Shown: piece after piece, positions 14,793 to 24,264 of the stretch
How positions within the stretch are numbered: the stretch's first letter is position 1
How the letters are laid out: each line of letters opens with the position of its first letter
NCBI RefSeq assembly: GCF_030433645.1
Contig: NZ_JAROCG010000001.1
Coordinates: 930,001 to 994,000, forward strand
Direction of reading: 5' to 3'
DNA: 64,000 bases
Source of the DNA: Arthrobacter burdickii
Lineage (GTDB): Bacteria; Actinomycetota; Actinomycetes; Actinomycetales; Micrococcaceae
Position numbers and translations under genes: made by a program
Notes under the pieces: model-generated
The model's input: the letters and a program-made list of their open reading frames with translations, nothing else
Database searches by the model: none
What the model was told of the DNA's origin: nothing

Positions 14793-15905
14793 CTAGACCA
14801 GCGCCCGCCAGTCCTCGACCAGGTCGAGGCCGTGCGCCTCCGATACGGAGTGGTGCGCGACCGTGCCCGACGCGACGTTCAGTCCACGGGCGAGCGCCGG
14901 GTCGGCCTCGAAGGCGCCGCGGACACCCTTGTCCGCGAGCGCGACGGCGTAGCGGAGGGTCACGTTGGTCAGGGCGTAGGTCGAGGTGTTGGGAACGGCC
15001 CCCGGCATGTTGCCCACACAGTAGAACAGTGACCCGTGCACGGTGAAGGTGGGGTCCTCATGCGTGGTGACGCGGGAGTCCTCGAAGCATCCGCCCTGGT
15101 CCACCGCGATGTCCACGAGCACGCTGCCGGGCTTCATGCGGGCCACGAGCGCGTTGGTCACGAGCTTCGGCGCCCGTGCTCCCGGGATGAGGACGGAACC
15201 GATGACGAGGTCGGCCTCGAGCACGGACTTCTCGATCTCGAGGGAGTTCGATGCGACGGTCTTGATGCGGCCCGAGTACAGGGCATCGAGCTCGCGGAGC
15301 CGCGCGATGTTGATGTCGAGGATCGTGACCTCCGCGCCCGTGCCGACGGCCATCGCGGTCGCGTTGGTGCCGGCGACGCCGGCTCCGAGCACGACCACCT
15401 TGGCGGGGCGGACACCTGCGACGCCGCCGAGCAGCAGTCCGGGACCACCGGCGGGGGCGGTCATCACCTGGGCGCCCACCTGCACGGAGAGCCGGCCGGC
15501 CACCTCGGACATCGGGGCGAGCAGCGGCAGCGTCCGTCCGTCCTGGACGGTCTCGTAGGCGATGGCCGTCACCCCGGCATCGAGCAGCGCCCGGGTCAGC
15601 GCGGGCTCCGCTGCCAGGTGGAGGTAGGTGAAGAGGATGAGCCCCTTCCGGAACCGGTGGTACTCGGCGGCGACGGGCTCCTTGACCTTCAGGACCATGT
15701 GCGCGCGCGCCCAGACGTCATCGGCGGCGTCGACGATCTCCGCGCCCGCGGCCTCGTACTCCGCGTCGGTGATGGTGGAGCCGACGCCTGCTCCCCGCTC
15801 GACCAGCACGGTGTGCCCGTGCGCGGTGAACTCGTGGACGCCGGATGCGGTGATGGCGACGCGGAACTCGTTGTTCTTCACTTCTTTGGGGACGCCGATG
15901 ATCAT
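14793..15905 (-). CDS. ald: Alanine dehydrogenase
   Basis: A 370-residue enzyme interconverting L-alanine and pyruvate plus ammonia with NAD. The N-terminus MIIGVPKEVKNNEFRVA and the lysine-containing segment MVLKVKEPVAAEYH are typical. The NAD-binding motif is VVLGAGVAGTNAT, and HGSLFYCVGNMPGAVPNTSTYAL near residue 275 is diagnostic. The start at the MIIG methionine is chosen by family alignment; the frame is open for 59 more codons upstream but that stretch is not conserved. The divergent PucR-type gene at 16169 is the likely regulator. Confidence 0.95.
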   Translation of the reverse strand: MIIGVPKEVKNNEFRVAITASGVHEFTAHGHTVLVERGAGVGSTITDAEYEAAGAEIVDAADDVWARAHMVLKVKEPVAAEYHRFRKGLILFTYLHLAAEPALTRALLDAGVTAIAYETVQDGRTLPLLAPMSEVAGRLSVQVGAQVMTAPAGGPGLLLGGVAGVRPAKVVVLGAGVAGTNATAMAVGTGAEVTILDINIARLRELDALYSGRIKTVASNSLEIEKSVLEADLVIGSVLIPGARAPKLVTNALVARMKPGSVLVDIAVDQGGCFEDSRVTTHEDPTFTVHGSLFYCVGNMPGAVPNTSTYALTNVTLRYAVALADKGVRGAFEADPALARGLNVASGTVAHHSVSEAHGLDLVEDWRALV

Positions 15906-16168
15906 TGGGTTCTCCACGGGATCGGGATGGGCGGGGTAGGTCCAGAATAGGGACAGGACCTCAAGCCCGCGGCGGTTCCCCGACGAACGAGCGGCACCCT
16001 TGCGCAGGCCCTGCCTGGTTCCACGGAAGCTTGTGCCCGTCATTCCGCGACCCTCGTACCCTGTGAGCTGGACCACTAGCACCCGTTCCCTCCCGCCGCT
16101 ATCGACAGATGTCGAGTTCGGGAGCGGCAGATGTCGTCCGGATCGTGCCGCCCGTCTACTGTGGGGCT

Positions 16169-17491
16169 GTGCAGAACCAGGCCATCGAGGACGTCGTCGA
16201 ATCGATCGCGCAGAAGCTCGGGCGCGGACTCTCCCTCGAGGACCCCGACGGCGCGCTCCTCGCCTACAGCAGCCACCAGACCTCGGCCGACCGCGTGAGG
16301 GTCAATTTCCTGCTGAGCAAGAAGGTCCCCGCGGACGTGAGCGAATGGCAGCTCCGCCACGGGATCGCGCGGGCCGTCCGCGCCGTAGCCGTACCGGCGA
16401 ACGAGGAGCTCGGGATGCTGGGGCGCGTGTGCGTCCCACTGCTGGTGCGCGGTTTCCGGGTGGGCTACCTGTGGGTACAGCAGCAATCCGACGACGATCC
16501 GGCGTCCGGCATCCTGGCGGCCCTGCCGGCGGTCCGGCCGACTATCGACCGCCTCGCCGAACTGCTCCTCGAGACGGACACCGCGTCCTCCGAGCGGCGG
16601 ACGCAGCGTGAGGCCACGTTCCTGGCGGCCTGCCGCGGTGTCGCTGCTGCCGTCGAGGAACTGCGGGGCTGGCGTGAACTCGGCGGCGGGCCCTGGCGCG
16701 TGGCGGTGGTGCACGAGCTGACCGGTGCGGGGCCGGATAGGCCGACGACGGCGGCGCCAGGAGGAACGACCAGGGGGTCCGCGCCCGGCTCCCGGGTGGA
16801 AAGGGCGACCCCCGGGCGGACGGAGCCGGCGGGGGGCGAGGGCTACGATCCGCACGAGGCCGCCCTCCTTCAGCGGACCCTCGCGCTCCAGGCGACCGTC
16901 GGCGTCGCACCCGTCCTGTTCAGCGCCGGAGCCTCCACCTTCGCCGTCCTGCTGTGCAGCCCGGACATCGGGCGGAGGGCCCTGCAGGAGGTCCTCGACA
17001 GGTACCGCGACGAGGTGTCCAAGCGGGCGGGGCGTCCCGCCGGGCGCGTGGTGCTCGGGCTCGGCGAACCCGCAGCTGATCTCCGGGGCCTTGCCGATAC
17101 CTTCTCCCAGGCGCAGCACACCGTGCAGGCGGCTGCGGTGGACCCGCAGCTCGGCGACGTGTCCTCCTATGCGGAGATCGGCGTCTACCAGTTCCTCGGC
17201 TCCGTGGGCTGGCAGGCGCCCGCGCAGGGCAGCGTGCACTTCGGGGAGTTGAGCGACGCCGACCGCGTGGGCGAGCTCCTGCCGGTCCTCGAACTGCTGT
17301 ACGACAAGAACGGCTCGGTGCAGGATGTCGCGGTGCAGCTCCACCTGCACCGCAGCTCCGTGTACAACCGGCTGGCGCGGATCCGGTCGCTCATCGGCGC
17401 CGATCCGCTCGGCGGCATGGTGCGGCTGGAACTGCACCTCGCGCTGAAGGCCCGGCGCTGGCGGTCCCGCCCGCGCTTCGAGCAGTCCTAG
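16169..17491 (+). CDS. PucR-type transcriptional regulator
   Basis: A regulator of about 440 residues with an N-terminal sensory region (QNQAIEDVVESIAQKLGRG, LLAYSSHQT) and a C-terminal PucR helix-turn-helix (QDVAVQLHLHRSSVYNRLARI, about 20 residues from 390). The middle has a Pro/Gly/Arg-rich low-complexity insert (about 195-225). A GTG at 16169 is preferred because the conserved region begins there; an ATG at 16109 is also open. It diverges from ald, so an alanine or nitrogen-responsive activator of ald is a reasonable inference. Its end overlaps the convergent gene by 4 bp. Confidence 0.85.
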   Translation: MQNQAIEDVVESIAQKLGRGLSLEDPDGALLAYSSHQTSADRVRVNFLLSKKVPADVSEWQLRHGIARAVRAVAVPANEELGMLGRVCVPLLVRGFRVGYLWVQQQSDDDPASGILAALPAVRPTIDRLAELLLETDTASSERRTQREATFLAACRGVAAAVEELRGWRELGGGPWRVAVVHELTGAGPDRPTTAAPGGTTRGSAPGSRVERATPGRTEPAGGEGYDPHEAALLQRTLALQATVGVAPVLFSAGASTFAVLLCSPDIGRRALQEVLDRYRDEVSKRAGRPAGRVVLGLGEPAADLRGLADTFSQAQHTVQAAAVDPQLGDVSSYAEIGVYQFLGSVGWQAPAQGSVHFGELSDADRVGELLPVLELLYDKNGSVQDVAVQLHLHRSSVYNRLARIRSLIGADPLGGMVRLELHLALKARRWRSRPRFEQS

Positions 17492-17910
17492 GACGCGGCC
17501 GGATCCTCCGGCTCCCGGGCAGCGGGTGGGGCGGACGGATCGGTGCGCCGCAACTGGCTGCGGAGCCACTCCTCGACGTCCGACCTCCGCAGACGCCGGT
17601 GCGAGCCGCGGTATTCGACGGGGAGGGTGCCTGCATCCGTGAGCTTGCGCAGGTAGCTGTGCGAGATCCCGGCGAGTTCGGCCGCCTGGGATGTCGTCAG
17701 CAGCTCGGCCACCGAGGTCACCTGGATGGCGTCTCCGTCGGACAACCGGGCGAGGAGGTCGACGACGGCGGCCTGCGCCTCGGGGGGAAGCCGGTGGGCG
17801 GTGCCGTCCACGAAGACCGTCACGTCGGCACTGTCGGTGAGGGCACGCCGCAGGGGGCCCGCCTGCTCGGGTGGGAGTGCTGCTGCGGATCTCGGGGCCC
17901 TGGCCGTCAT
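17488..17910 (-). CDS. Excisionase-type helix-turn-helix protein
   Basis: A 140-residue protein. The C-terminal half has the MerR/excisionase winged helix common in actinobacteria (LTTSQAAELAGISHSYLRKL, then GTLPVEYRGSHRRLRRSDVEEWL). The N-terminal half (VTVFVDGTAHRLPPEAQAAVVDLLARLSDGDAIQV) resembles the regulatory part of antitoxin-like proteins that autoregulate. No toxin gene (for example PIN or Fic) follows it; downstream lies the convergent PucR gene. It is probably a small transcription factor, perhaps acting on the divergent zinc-ribbon gene. Confidence 0.75.
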   Translation of the reverse strand: MTARAPRSAAALPPEQAGPLRRALTDSADVTVFVDGTAHRLPPEAQAAVVDLLARLSDGDAIQVTSVAELLTTSQAAELAGISHSYLRKLTDAGTLPVEYRGSHRRLRRSDVEEWLRSQLRRTDPSAPPAAREPEDPAAS

Positions 17911-18000
17911 AGGGACATTGTGCCAGCCGGCGGGCGCGGCATCCCCAGGGGCAGCACGGGGCCTTCGCTTCCGAGAAACGGGCGGCTATATTCTTGGATA

Positions 18001-18019
18001 CAAGTACCCTTACTACTTG
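18001..18019. promoter_or_regulatory. Inverted repeat between divergent regulator and zinc-ribbon genes
   Basis: CAAGTA and TACTTG are separated by 7 bp. The site lies in the 147-bp gap between the excisionase-type gene and the zinc-ribbon gene, next to a TATATT element at 17987-17992. It could be the operator of the small regulator; no experimental or comparative support is available here. Confidence 0.35.
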
Positions 18020-18057
18020 CTTCCAGCGTCGGTTGCAAGACTGAAACGGTGAGTGTC

Positions 18058-18321
18058 ATGACAACAATCGATTCCGGGCGGAGCCTGCGCACGAGCGGCT
18101 CCTCCTTCCTCCAGATGGATACGGGTGAGGCACCATCCTGCCCCCGGTGCGGAACCGACGAGTACCTGATCTTCGAGGAATTCGTCCCCGCACGGCAGGC
18201 GGACCACTCCAGCGACCTGATCGCGGCAAGCGCGAGCTACACCTGTTCCGAGTGCGGCACCTTCAATGCCCATACGGTTCCGGCATCATGGCGCCCGCCC
18301 CAGTGGTTCTGGTACAGCTGA
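18058..18321 (+). CDS. Small zinc-ribbon protein
   Basis: An 87-residue protein with two Cys pairs, CPRCG at 28-32 and CSECG at about 64-68, forming a likely four-cysteine zinc ribbon. The C-terminus is aromatic (WRPPQWFWYS). The ATG at 18058 follows a weak GGTGAG; a GTG three codons upstream is also possible. I do not recognise a named family; similar small zinc ribbons are common and mostly uncharacterised in Arthrobacter-like genomes. Confidence 0.7.
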   Translation: MTTIDSGRSLRTSGSSFLQMDTGEAPSCPRCGTDEYLIFEEFVPARQADHSSDLIAASASYTCSECGTFNAHTVPASWRPPQWFWYS

Positions 18322-18484
18322 GCCCCTGGCCGATCGGTAGCAGGAATTCACTCCAGGTCCACCGGCGCAAGCCCGCGGATGGGATACCCGCGTCCCCGCG
18401 TGCTCTCCTATGCTTGAGCAACTACCGCGGCGACCGTCCTCGCGAGGAACGGCGCCTGGACGACGGCACCGGGAGGATGACGCA

Positions 18485-19327
18485 GTGACGACGGACAGCA
18501 GCGCGGACCCGCAGAGCCTGCCGAGCCGGGCCGCGGACGTCATCGAGCAGGTCTCCGACACGCGTGCGCTCGATGTCACGGCGCGGCTGGGGTTCGCGGC
18601 GCTCGCACTGGTGCACGTCCTGATCGGCGCCATCGCACTGCGCCTCGCTTTCGGCGGCAACGGTGAGGCCGAGCCGACAGGCGCGCTCGAGGAGGTCGCC
18701 GAGGGCCAGTTCGGAACACCGATCCTGTGGGTCTCCGCGATCGGCTGCGCCGGCCTGGCGCTGTGGCAGTTCAGTGAAGCGACACTGCGCGCGCGGCATC
18801 TCCCCACCGGGAAGCGGATCGGCAAGCACATCTCCTCCGGTTCGCTCGTCCTCATCTACGGGTCCATGGCCGGCACGTTCGCGCGCTTCGCACTCGGCGA
18901 CGGCCCCGACTCCTCGGAGTCCACCGTCGACTTCACAAGGTCCCTCATGACCTCGAACTTCGGGGCCCTCCTCGTGTTCGTCGCGGCAGGCGTCGTCCTC
19001 GGGATCGGGGTGCACTTCGTGGTCAAGGGCATGCGCCGCGGCTTCCGGCCCGAACTCAGGAAGTTCGAGGACACGCACCGGGGGCGGGTCATCGAGGTCA
19101 TCGGCGTCGTGGGGCACGTGGCCAAGGGGCTCGCGCTGCTCCTCGTGGGCAGCCTGTTCGTTCTTGCCGGACTGGACCGCAATCCGCAGGAATCGACCGG
19201 GCTGGACGGCAGCCTCAAGGCGCTCCAGTACCACCCGATGGGCGTCTACGTCCTGACGGCGATCGCGGTCGGCCTGATCTGCTACGGGATCTTCGCGGTG
19301 ATCCGCTCCATCTTCGGCCGCATGTGA
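18485..19327 (+). CDS. DUF1206 integral membrane protein
   Basis: A 280-residue polytopic protein with about six hydrophobic segments arranged as three repeats of two helices, the usual DUF1206 layout. The repeats show the R-x-G-f/h--x-G-l/A pattern (TARLGFAALALVHVLIGAIAL near the N-terminus; VIGVVGHVAKGLALLLVGSLF near 205-225). A GTG start with GGGAGG upstream is preferred over in-frame starts further 5'. The function of the family is unknown. A hairpin follows the stop. Confidence 0.85.
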   Translation: MTTDSSADPQSLPSRAADVIEQVSDTRALDVTARLGFAALALVHVLIGAIALRLAFGGNGEAEPTGALEEVAEGQFGTPILWVSAIGCAGLALWQFSEATLRARHLPTGKRIGKHISSGSLVLIYGSMAGTFARFALGDGPDSSESTVDFTRSLMTSNFGALLVFVAAGVVLGIGVHFVVKGMRRGFRPELRKFEDTHRGRVIEVIGVVGHVAKGLALLLVGSLFVLAGLDRNPQESTGLDGSLKALQYHPMGVYVLTAIAVGLICYGIFAVIRSIFGRM

Positions 19328-19333
19328 CGCCGC

Positions 19334-19377
19334 GCGGCCGCACGCGAGACCCCCTGAAAGGTCTCACCCGCGGCCGC
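19334..19377 (+). terminator. Hairpin after the DUF1206 gene
   Basis: A stem of GCGGCCGC plus GAGACC, with a small internal mismatch, and an 8-base loop (CCCTGAAA), placed 6 bp after the stop. It separates the gene from the convergent rhaB. Confidence 0.6.
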
Positions 19378-19398
19378 TTCACGCCGCACGTTACGCGG

Positions 19399-20859
19399 TT
19401 ACCTCGCTGGGGACAGTGCCGCGTCCGCGGGCTCGTACCGCACGGTCCGGGCCGCAGCCCGCGCCGCTGCCCGGATCCCGGCAAGGCCAGGACCGGCAGC
19501 CAGGAGCCCGGCTGCACGTGCCTGGACGAGGATGTTGCCGAGCGCGGTCGCTTCCACGGGGCCCGCGAGGACGGGCAGGCCGGTCCGGTCCGCGGTCAGC
19601 TGGCACAGCAGGGCGTTCTGCGACCCGCCGCCGACCACGTGGATGACGTCGATGCGGTGACCGGACAGCCGGGCGGCGTCGTGCAGGGTGCGGGCGTAGG
19701 CATCCGCGAGGCTGTCCAGGATGCACCGGACCACCGCTTCCCGCGATGACGGTGCCGCATGCCCTGCAGCTTCGGCTGCCCGGCGGATCCTGCCCGGCAT
19801 CCCGTCCGGGGCGAGGAAGTCGTTGCTGTCCGCGTCGATGGTCGGTCCGCCGGCCGGTAGCGTCGCGGCGGCCGCGAGCAGCCCGACGAGGTCCGGCTCG
19901 GGCCCCTCGATGCTCCACTCCCGCAGGCATTCCTGCAGGAGCCAGAGGCCGCCCGTGTTGCGGAGGTAGCGGATGGTCCCGTCGACGCCGCGCTCGTTCG
20001 TGAAGTTCGCCGCGCGGCTCTCGTCCGTGAGGATCGGCGCGTCGAGTTCGACGCCGACGAGCGACCAGGTACCGGACGAGATGTAGGCGAAGTGGGGCGA
20101 GTCGGCGGGGACGGCGGCGACGGCGGAGGCGGTGTCGTGGGAACCGACGGCGACGACGGCGGTGGACGCGGGGAGTCCCGCCGCCGCGGCGACCGCGGGC
20201 AGCAGCCGGCCGACCACCGTGCCCGGTTCCACGAGCGGCGGGAACAGGTCGGGTGCCAGCCCGAGCGGGGCGAAGAGGTCCTCCGCCCACGTGCCCGTCC
20301 CGGCGTCGAGCAGCCCCGTGGTGGACGCGTTGGTGGCCTCGGTGCAGCGCGCGCCGGTCAGCCGGTAGGCGAGCAGGTCCGGGATGAGCAGTGCCTGCAC
20401 CCCGGCCAGCGACCGCTCCGCCGCCAGCTGGTACAGCGTGTTGAAGGGCAGGAACTGCAGCCCGGTGCGCGCGTACAGCCGTTCCGGCGGCAGGGCGGCG
20501 TGCACCACGCCGATGGTCGCCTCGGTGCGGGCGTCGCGGTAGCTGAACGGCAGGTGCCGGAGCGTGCCGGAGGCGTCGACCAGCCCGTAGTCCACCGCCC
20601 AGGTGTCGATCCCGATGCTCGTGACGGTGTCCCCGGCCCGCGCCGCCGTGTCCGCGGCGGTCGCGAGTCCGGCGACCACCTCGGTGAACAGTGCCTCGAC
20701 GTCCCAGCGCAGGGCACCCCCGAGGAACTGCGCGCCGTTGGGGAAGCGGTGCACCGTCACCAGTTCGGGACCGTCGTCCGTCAGCTTCCCGAGGATCACG
20801 CGTCCGGAGGATGCCCCGATGTCGACGGCGGCGAAGACGGCTCCAGAACCAACGCCCAT
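19399..20859 (-). CDS. rhaB: Rhamnulokinase
   Basis: A 486-residue FGGY-family sugar kinase that phosphorylates L-rhamnulose to L-rhamnulose 1-phosphate. The N-terminal phosphate motif AAVDIGASSGRVILG, the segment GIDTWAVDYGLVD, SHDTASAVAAVP and SSGTWSLVGVE are the RhaB pattern. The C-terminal ATP-binding segment is VIHVVGGGSQNALLCQL. It is the last gene of the rhaI-aldolase-rhaB operon, with only one base between the previous stop and its ATG. Length matches the family (about 485-490). Confidence 0.95.
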   Translation of the reverse strand: MGVGSGAVFAAVDIGASSGRVILGKLTDDGPELVTVHRFPNGAQFLGGALRWDVEALFTEVVAGLATAADTAARAGDTVTSIGIDTWAVDYGLVDASGTLRHLPFSYRDARTEATIGVVHAALPPERLYARTGLQFLPFNTLYQLAAERSLAGVQALLIPDLLAYRLTGARCTEATNASTTGLLDAGTGTWAEDLFAPLGLAPDLFPPLVEPGTVVGRLLPAVAAAAGLPASTAVVAVGSHDTASAVAAVPADSPHFAYISSGTWSLVGVELDAPILTDESRAANFTNERGVDGTIRYLRNTGGLWLLQECLREWSIEGPEPDLVGLLAAAATLPAGGPTIDADSNDFLAPDGMPGRIRRAAEAAGHAAPSSREAVVRCILDSLADAYARTLHDAARLSGHRIDVIHVVGGGSQNALLCQLTADRTGLPVLAGPVEATALGNILVQARAAGLLAAGPGLAGIRAAARAAARTVRYEPADAALSPAR

Positions 20860-20860
20860 G

Positions 20861-22987
20861 TCAGCGCAGGAACGCCGCGGCCACGCCCGCGTCCACGGGG
20901 ATGTGCAGGCCCGTGGTGTGCGAGAGTTCGGCGGACGTCAGGACGGCGACGGCGTTCGCGACGTTCTCCGGGAGCACCTCGCGCTTGAGCAGGGTGCGCT
21001 GCGCGTAGTACTCGCCCAGCTTCTCCTCCTCCACGCCGTAGACGGCGGCCCGCTTGGCGCCCCAGCCGCCGGCGAAGATGCCGGAGCCGCGGACGACGCC
21101 GTCGGGGTTGATGCCGTTGACGCGGACACCGTATTCGCCCAGTTCCGCGGCGAGCAGGCGTACCTGGTGTGCCTGGTCGGCCTTGGTGGCGCTGTAGGCG
21201 ATGTTGTTGGGGCCCGCGAACACGGAGTTCTTGGAGGAGATGTAGATGATGTCCCCGCCCATGTCCTGCTCGATCAGGACCTTCGCGGCGGCCTGCGACA
21301 TGAGGAAGGAGCCCTTCGCCATGACGTTGTGCTGCAGGTCCCAGTCCTTCTCGGTGGTCTCGAGGAGGGGCTTGGAGATGGACAGTCCCGCGTTGTTCAC
21401 CACGAGGTCGAGTCCACCGAAGGCCAGCACGGCTGCCTGCACGGCTTCCTGCACCTGGGCCGGGTCCGTGACGTCCGCCTGCACGCCGAGGGCGACGTCG
21501 GGGCCGCCGAGCTCCTCCGCCACGGCGCCGGCGCTGTCGATGTTGAGGTCCGCGATGACCACGCAGGCGCCTTCGGCGGCGAGCCGCGTGGCGATGGCCT
21601 TGCCGATGCCCGACGCCGCTCCCGTCACCAGGGCGATGCGCCCGGCGTGGGACTTCGGCTTCGGCATCCGCGCGAGCTTGGCCTCCTCGAGGGCCCAGTA
21701 CTCGATGCGGAACTTCTCGCTCTCCTCGATGGGGGAGTAGGTCGAGATGGCCTCGGCGCCGCGCATCACGTTGATGGCGTTCAGGTAGAACTCCCCGGCG
21801 ACGCGGGCGGTCTGCTTGTTCGCCCCGAAGGAGAACATGCCCACGCCGGGTACCAGCACGATCGCCGGGTCCGCGCCGCGCATGGCAGGGGACTCCGGTG
21901 TCGCGTGGCGCTCGTAGTACGCGGCGTAGTCCGTCCGGTACTCGGCGTGCAGTTCGCGCAGGCGCAGCAGGCAGCTCTCGATGTCGGCTTCCGCCGGGAG
22001 GTCGAGGATGAGCGGCTTGACCTTGGTGCGCAGGAAGTGGTCCGGGCAGCTCGTCCCGAGCGCGCCGAGGCGCGGGTGCGCGGAGGAGGCCAGGAAATCG
22101 AGGACGCGGGGGTCGTCGGTGAAGTGGCCCACCTGGGCCTTGTCCGTGGAGGCGAGCCCGCGGATGGTCGGGGCGAGGGCAGCGGCCTTGGCCCGGCGCT
22201 CCTGCTCGGGCAGTGCCGCGTAGCCCTCGAGGGCGGGGCCGAAGGGCTCGGCCTTGCCGTGCTCGGCGATGTAGCGTTCGGCCGTCTCGATGATCTCCAG
22301 CGAGTTCGCCTCGGCCTCGGCGGAGGTGTCACCCCACGCGGTGATGCCGTGGCCGCCGAGGATCGTGCCGATGGCCTGCGGGTTGGCTTCCTTGATGGCG
22401 GCGATGTCGAGTCCGAGCTGGAAACCGGGCCGGCGCCAGGGCACCCAGACGACCTTCGAGCCGAAGATCGTGGAGGTCAGTGCCTCGCCGTCCGCGGCCG
22501 TCGCGATCGCGATGCCCGAGTCGGGGTGCAGGTGGTCGACGTGGGCGGCATCGACGAGGCCGTGCATGGCCGTGTCGATGGACGGCGCTGCACCGCCCTT
22601 GCCGTGCAGTGTGTAGTCGAAGGCCGCGACCATCTCGTCCTCACGCTCCACCCCCGGGTAGACGGAGCGGAGGGCCTTCATGCGGTCGAGCCGCAGGACG
22701 GCGAGCCCGGACTCCTTCAGGGTCCCGAGGTCACCACCGGAGCCCTTGACCCAGAGGAGTTCCACGTCCTCGCCGGTGGCCGGGTCGAAGCCGGTGCCCT
22801 TCGCCGAGGTGTTGCCGCCGGCGTAGTTCGTGTTGCGCTTGTCGGCTCCGAGCCGGTTGGAGCGCCCGATGAGGTCCTGCACGGTCTGATTGACCGTCGG
22901 GTTCGTCGGGCCGTTCGTCGGGCCGTTCGTTGGGGTGCTGGTCGCGGGCCCTATCGTCGTGGTGTTTCCTGCCGTGGTCACTGTCAT
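20861..22987 (-). CDS. Bifunctional rhamnulose-1-phosphate aldolase / lactaldehyde dehydrogenase
   Basis: A 708-residue fusion, known in Bacillus as RhaEW. The N-terminal class II aldolase domain (to about residue 420) cleaves L-rhamnulose 1-phosphate to DHAP and L-lactaldehyde; it has the metal-site pattern HLHPDSGIA and GGHGITAWG. The C-terminal short-chain dehydrogenase domain (about 430-708) has TGAASGIGKAIA and the catalytic YSATK, and oxidises lactaldehyde to lactate. The start is set at 22987 because it forms a 4-bp ATGA overlap with rhaI; an ATG at 22996 is also in frame. The first 40 residues contain an NGPT repeat. Confidence 0.93.
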   Translation of the reverse strand: MTVTTAGNTTTIGPATSTPTNGPTNGPTNPTVNQTVQDLIGRSNRLGADKRNTNYAGGNTSAKGTGFDPATGEDVELLWVKGSGGDLGTLKESGLAVLRLDRMKALRSVYPGVEREDEMVAAFDYTLHGKGGAAPSIDTAMHGLVDAAHVDHLHPDSGIAIATAADGEALTSTIFGSKVVWVPWRRPGFQLGLDIAAIKEANPQAIGTILGGHGITAWGDTSAEAEANSLEIIETAERYIAEHGKAEPFGPALEGYAALPEQERRAKAAALAPTIRGLASTDKAQVGHFTDDPRVLDFLASSAHPRLGALGTSCPDHFLRTKVKPLILDLPAEADIESCLLRLRELHAEYRTDYAAYYERHATPESPAMRGADPAIVLVPGVGMFSFGANKQTARVAGEFYLNAINVMRGAEAISTYSPIEESEKFRIEYWALEEAKLARMPKPKSHAGRIALVTGAASGIGKAIATRLAAEGACVVIADLNIDSAGAVAEELGGPDVALGVQADVTDPAQVQEAVQAAVLAFGGLDLVVNNAGLSISKPLLETTEKDWDLQHNVMAKGSFLMSQAAAKVLIEQDMGGDIIYISSKNSVFAGPNNIAYSATKADQAHQVRLLAAELGEYGVRVNGINPDGVVRGSGIFAGGWGAKRAAVYGVEEEKLGEYYAQRTLLKREVLPENVANAVAVLTSAELSHTTGLHIPVDAGVAAAFLR

Positions 22988-24150
22988 GCTCCCCATCCGG
23001 CCTGCTGGCCGCCCTGTCGTTCGCTGTTGATCCGGTCCTGGTAGCCGCTGGCCCGGTACTCGGCCAGCGGATCCGCCGGGAGGCCCTTGGACTCACGCCA
23101 CTGCGCGAGTCCGGGCCGGACATCGGTGTAGAAGGCATCCATCAGGATGGCGTTGGCGCCCAGCACGTCGCCGGACTCCTGCGCCGCGGTCAGCGCGGCA
23201 CGGTCGATGAGCAGGGCCCGCGCCGTCATCTCCTGCACGTTCAGCACGGAGCGGATCTGGCCGGGGATCTTCTCCTCCAGGTTGTGGCACTGGTCGAGCA
23301 TGAGTGCGATGCCGCTGGACGGGTCGAGGCCGCCGCCGCGGACCACCTCGGCCATGATCCGGAACAGCTGGAACGGATCCGCGGCACCGACGATGAGGTC
23401 GTCGTCGGCGTAGAAGCGCGAGTTGAAGTCGAAGGAGCCGAGCTTCCCGAGCCGGATCAGCTGCGCCACGATGAACTCGATGTTCGTTCCGGGTGCGTGG
23501 TGTCCGGTGTCGAGGCAGACGAGGGCCTTCTCGCCGAGCTGCAGGCAGTGGGCGTAGGAGGTGCCCCAGTCGGGGACGTCCGTGTGGTAGAACGCCGGCT
23601 CGAAGAACTTGTACTCGAGGACCAGGCGCTGGTCCTCGCCGAGGCGGTCGTACACCTTCCGCAGGGAGTCCTGCAGCCAGTCCTGGCGGGAGCGCATGTC
23701 GGCCTGGCCCGGGTAGTTGGAGCCGTCCGCGAGCCAGATCTTCAGGTCACGTGAACCGGTGACGTTCATGACCTCGATGCATTCGTACATGTGGTCGATG
23801 GCCTTGTTCCGCACCGCGGCGTCGCTGTGCGTCAGGCTGCCGAACTTGTAGTCGTCGTCCTGGAACGTGTTGCTGTTGATGGTGCCGAGCTTCATGCCGT
23901 GCTCACCCGCGAAGGACGCCAGGTTCCCGTAGTCGTCCACCTTGTCCCACGGGATGTGGAGGGCCACGCTGGGAGCGAGGCCCGTCAGTTTGTTGACCAT
24001 GGCCGCATCAGCGATCTTCTCCTCGACCGTGCGGGGCGTGCCAGGGGTCGCGAAGACCTTGAAGCGTGTTCCGGAATTTCCGTAGGCCCAGGAGGGCACC
24101 TCGATGGCGAGCTGATCCAGCTCCGCAGCGATGTCGTCGATGACAGTCAT
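22984..24150 (-). CDS. rhaI: L-rhamnose isomerase
   Basis: A 388-residue TIM-barrel isomerase of the Pseudomonas stutzeri RhaI type, converting L-rhamnose to L-rhamnulose with a divalent metal. VALHIPWDKVDDY, LGTINSNTFQDDDYKFGSLTH, LEYKFFEPAFYHTDVPDWGT and LVCLDTGHHAPGTNIE contain the metal and substrate residues. GGAGAGAGTAC precedes the ATG. It is the first gene of the catabolic operon. Its promoter (TTGACA-N18-TAACTT on the minus strand) is followed directly by a LacI-type operator. Confidence 0.95.
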   Translation of the reverse strand: MTVIDDIAAELDQLAIEVPSWAYGNSGTRFKVFATPGTPRTVEEKIADAAMVNKLTGLAPSVALHIPWDKVDDYGNLASFAGEHGMKLGTINSNTFQDDDYKFGSLTHSDAAVRNKAIDHMYECIEVMNVTGSRDLKIWLADGSNYPGQADMRSRQDWLQDSLRKVYDRLGEDQRLVLEYKFFEPAFYHTDVPDWGTSYAHCLQLGEKALVCLDTGHHAPGTNIEFIVAQLIRLGKLGSFDFNSRFYADDDLIVGAADPFQLFRIMAEVVRGGGLDPSSGIALMLDQCHNLEEKIPGQIRSVLNVQEMTARALLIDRAALTAAQESGDVLGANAILMDAFYTDVRPGLAQWRESKGLPADPLAEYRASGYQDRINSERQGGQQAGWGA

Positions 24151-24264
24151 GTACTCTCTCCAGCGTGGTGGCGACCGGGTGCTTCCACTCCGGGCGGGGG
24201 TTTCTCAGCGGACTTCCTGTGCCCCGGCGGAACCCGGGAGGAGGGCGCAGAACTGGTGCGCCTT

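Noticed and set aside
15906-16082. 59-codon N-terminal extension of alanine dehydrogenase
   Set aside because: The extension is not conserved in the family, and the MIIGVPKE start matches known alanine dehydrogenases.
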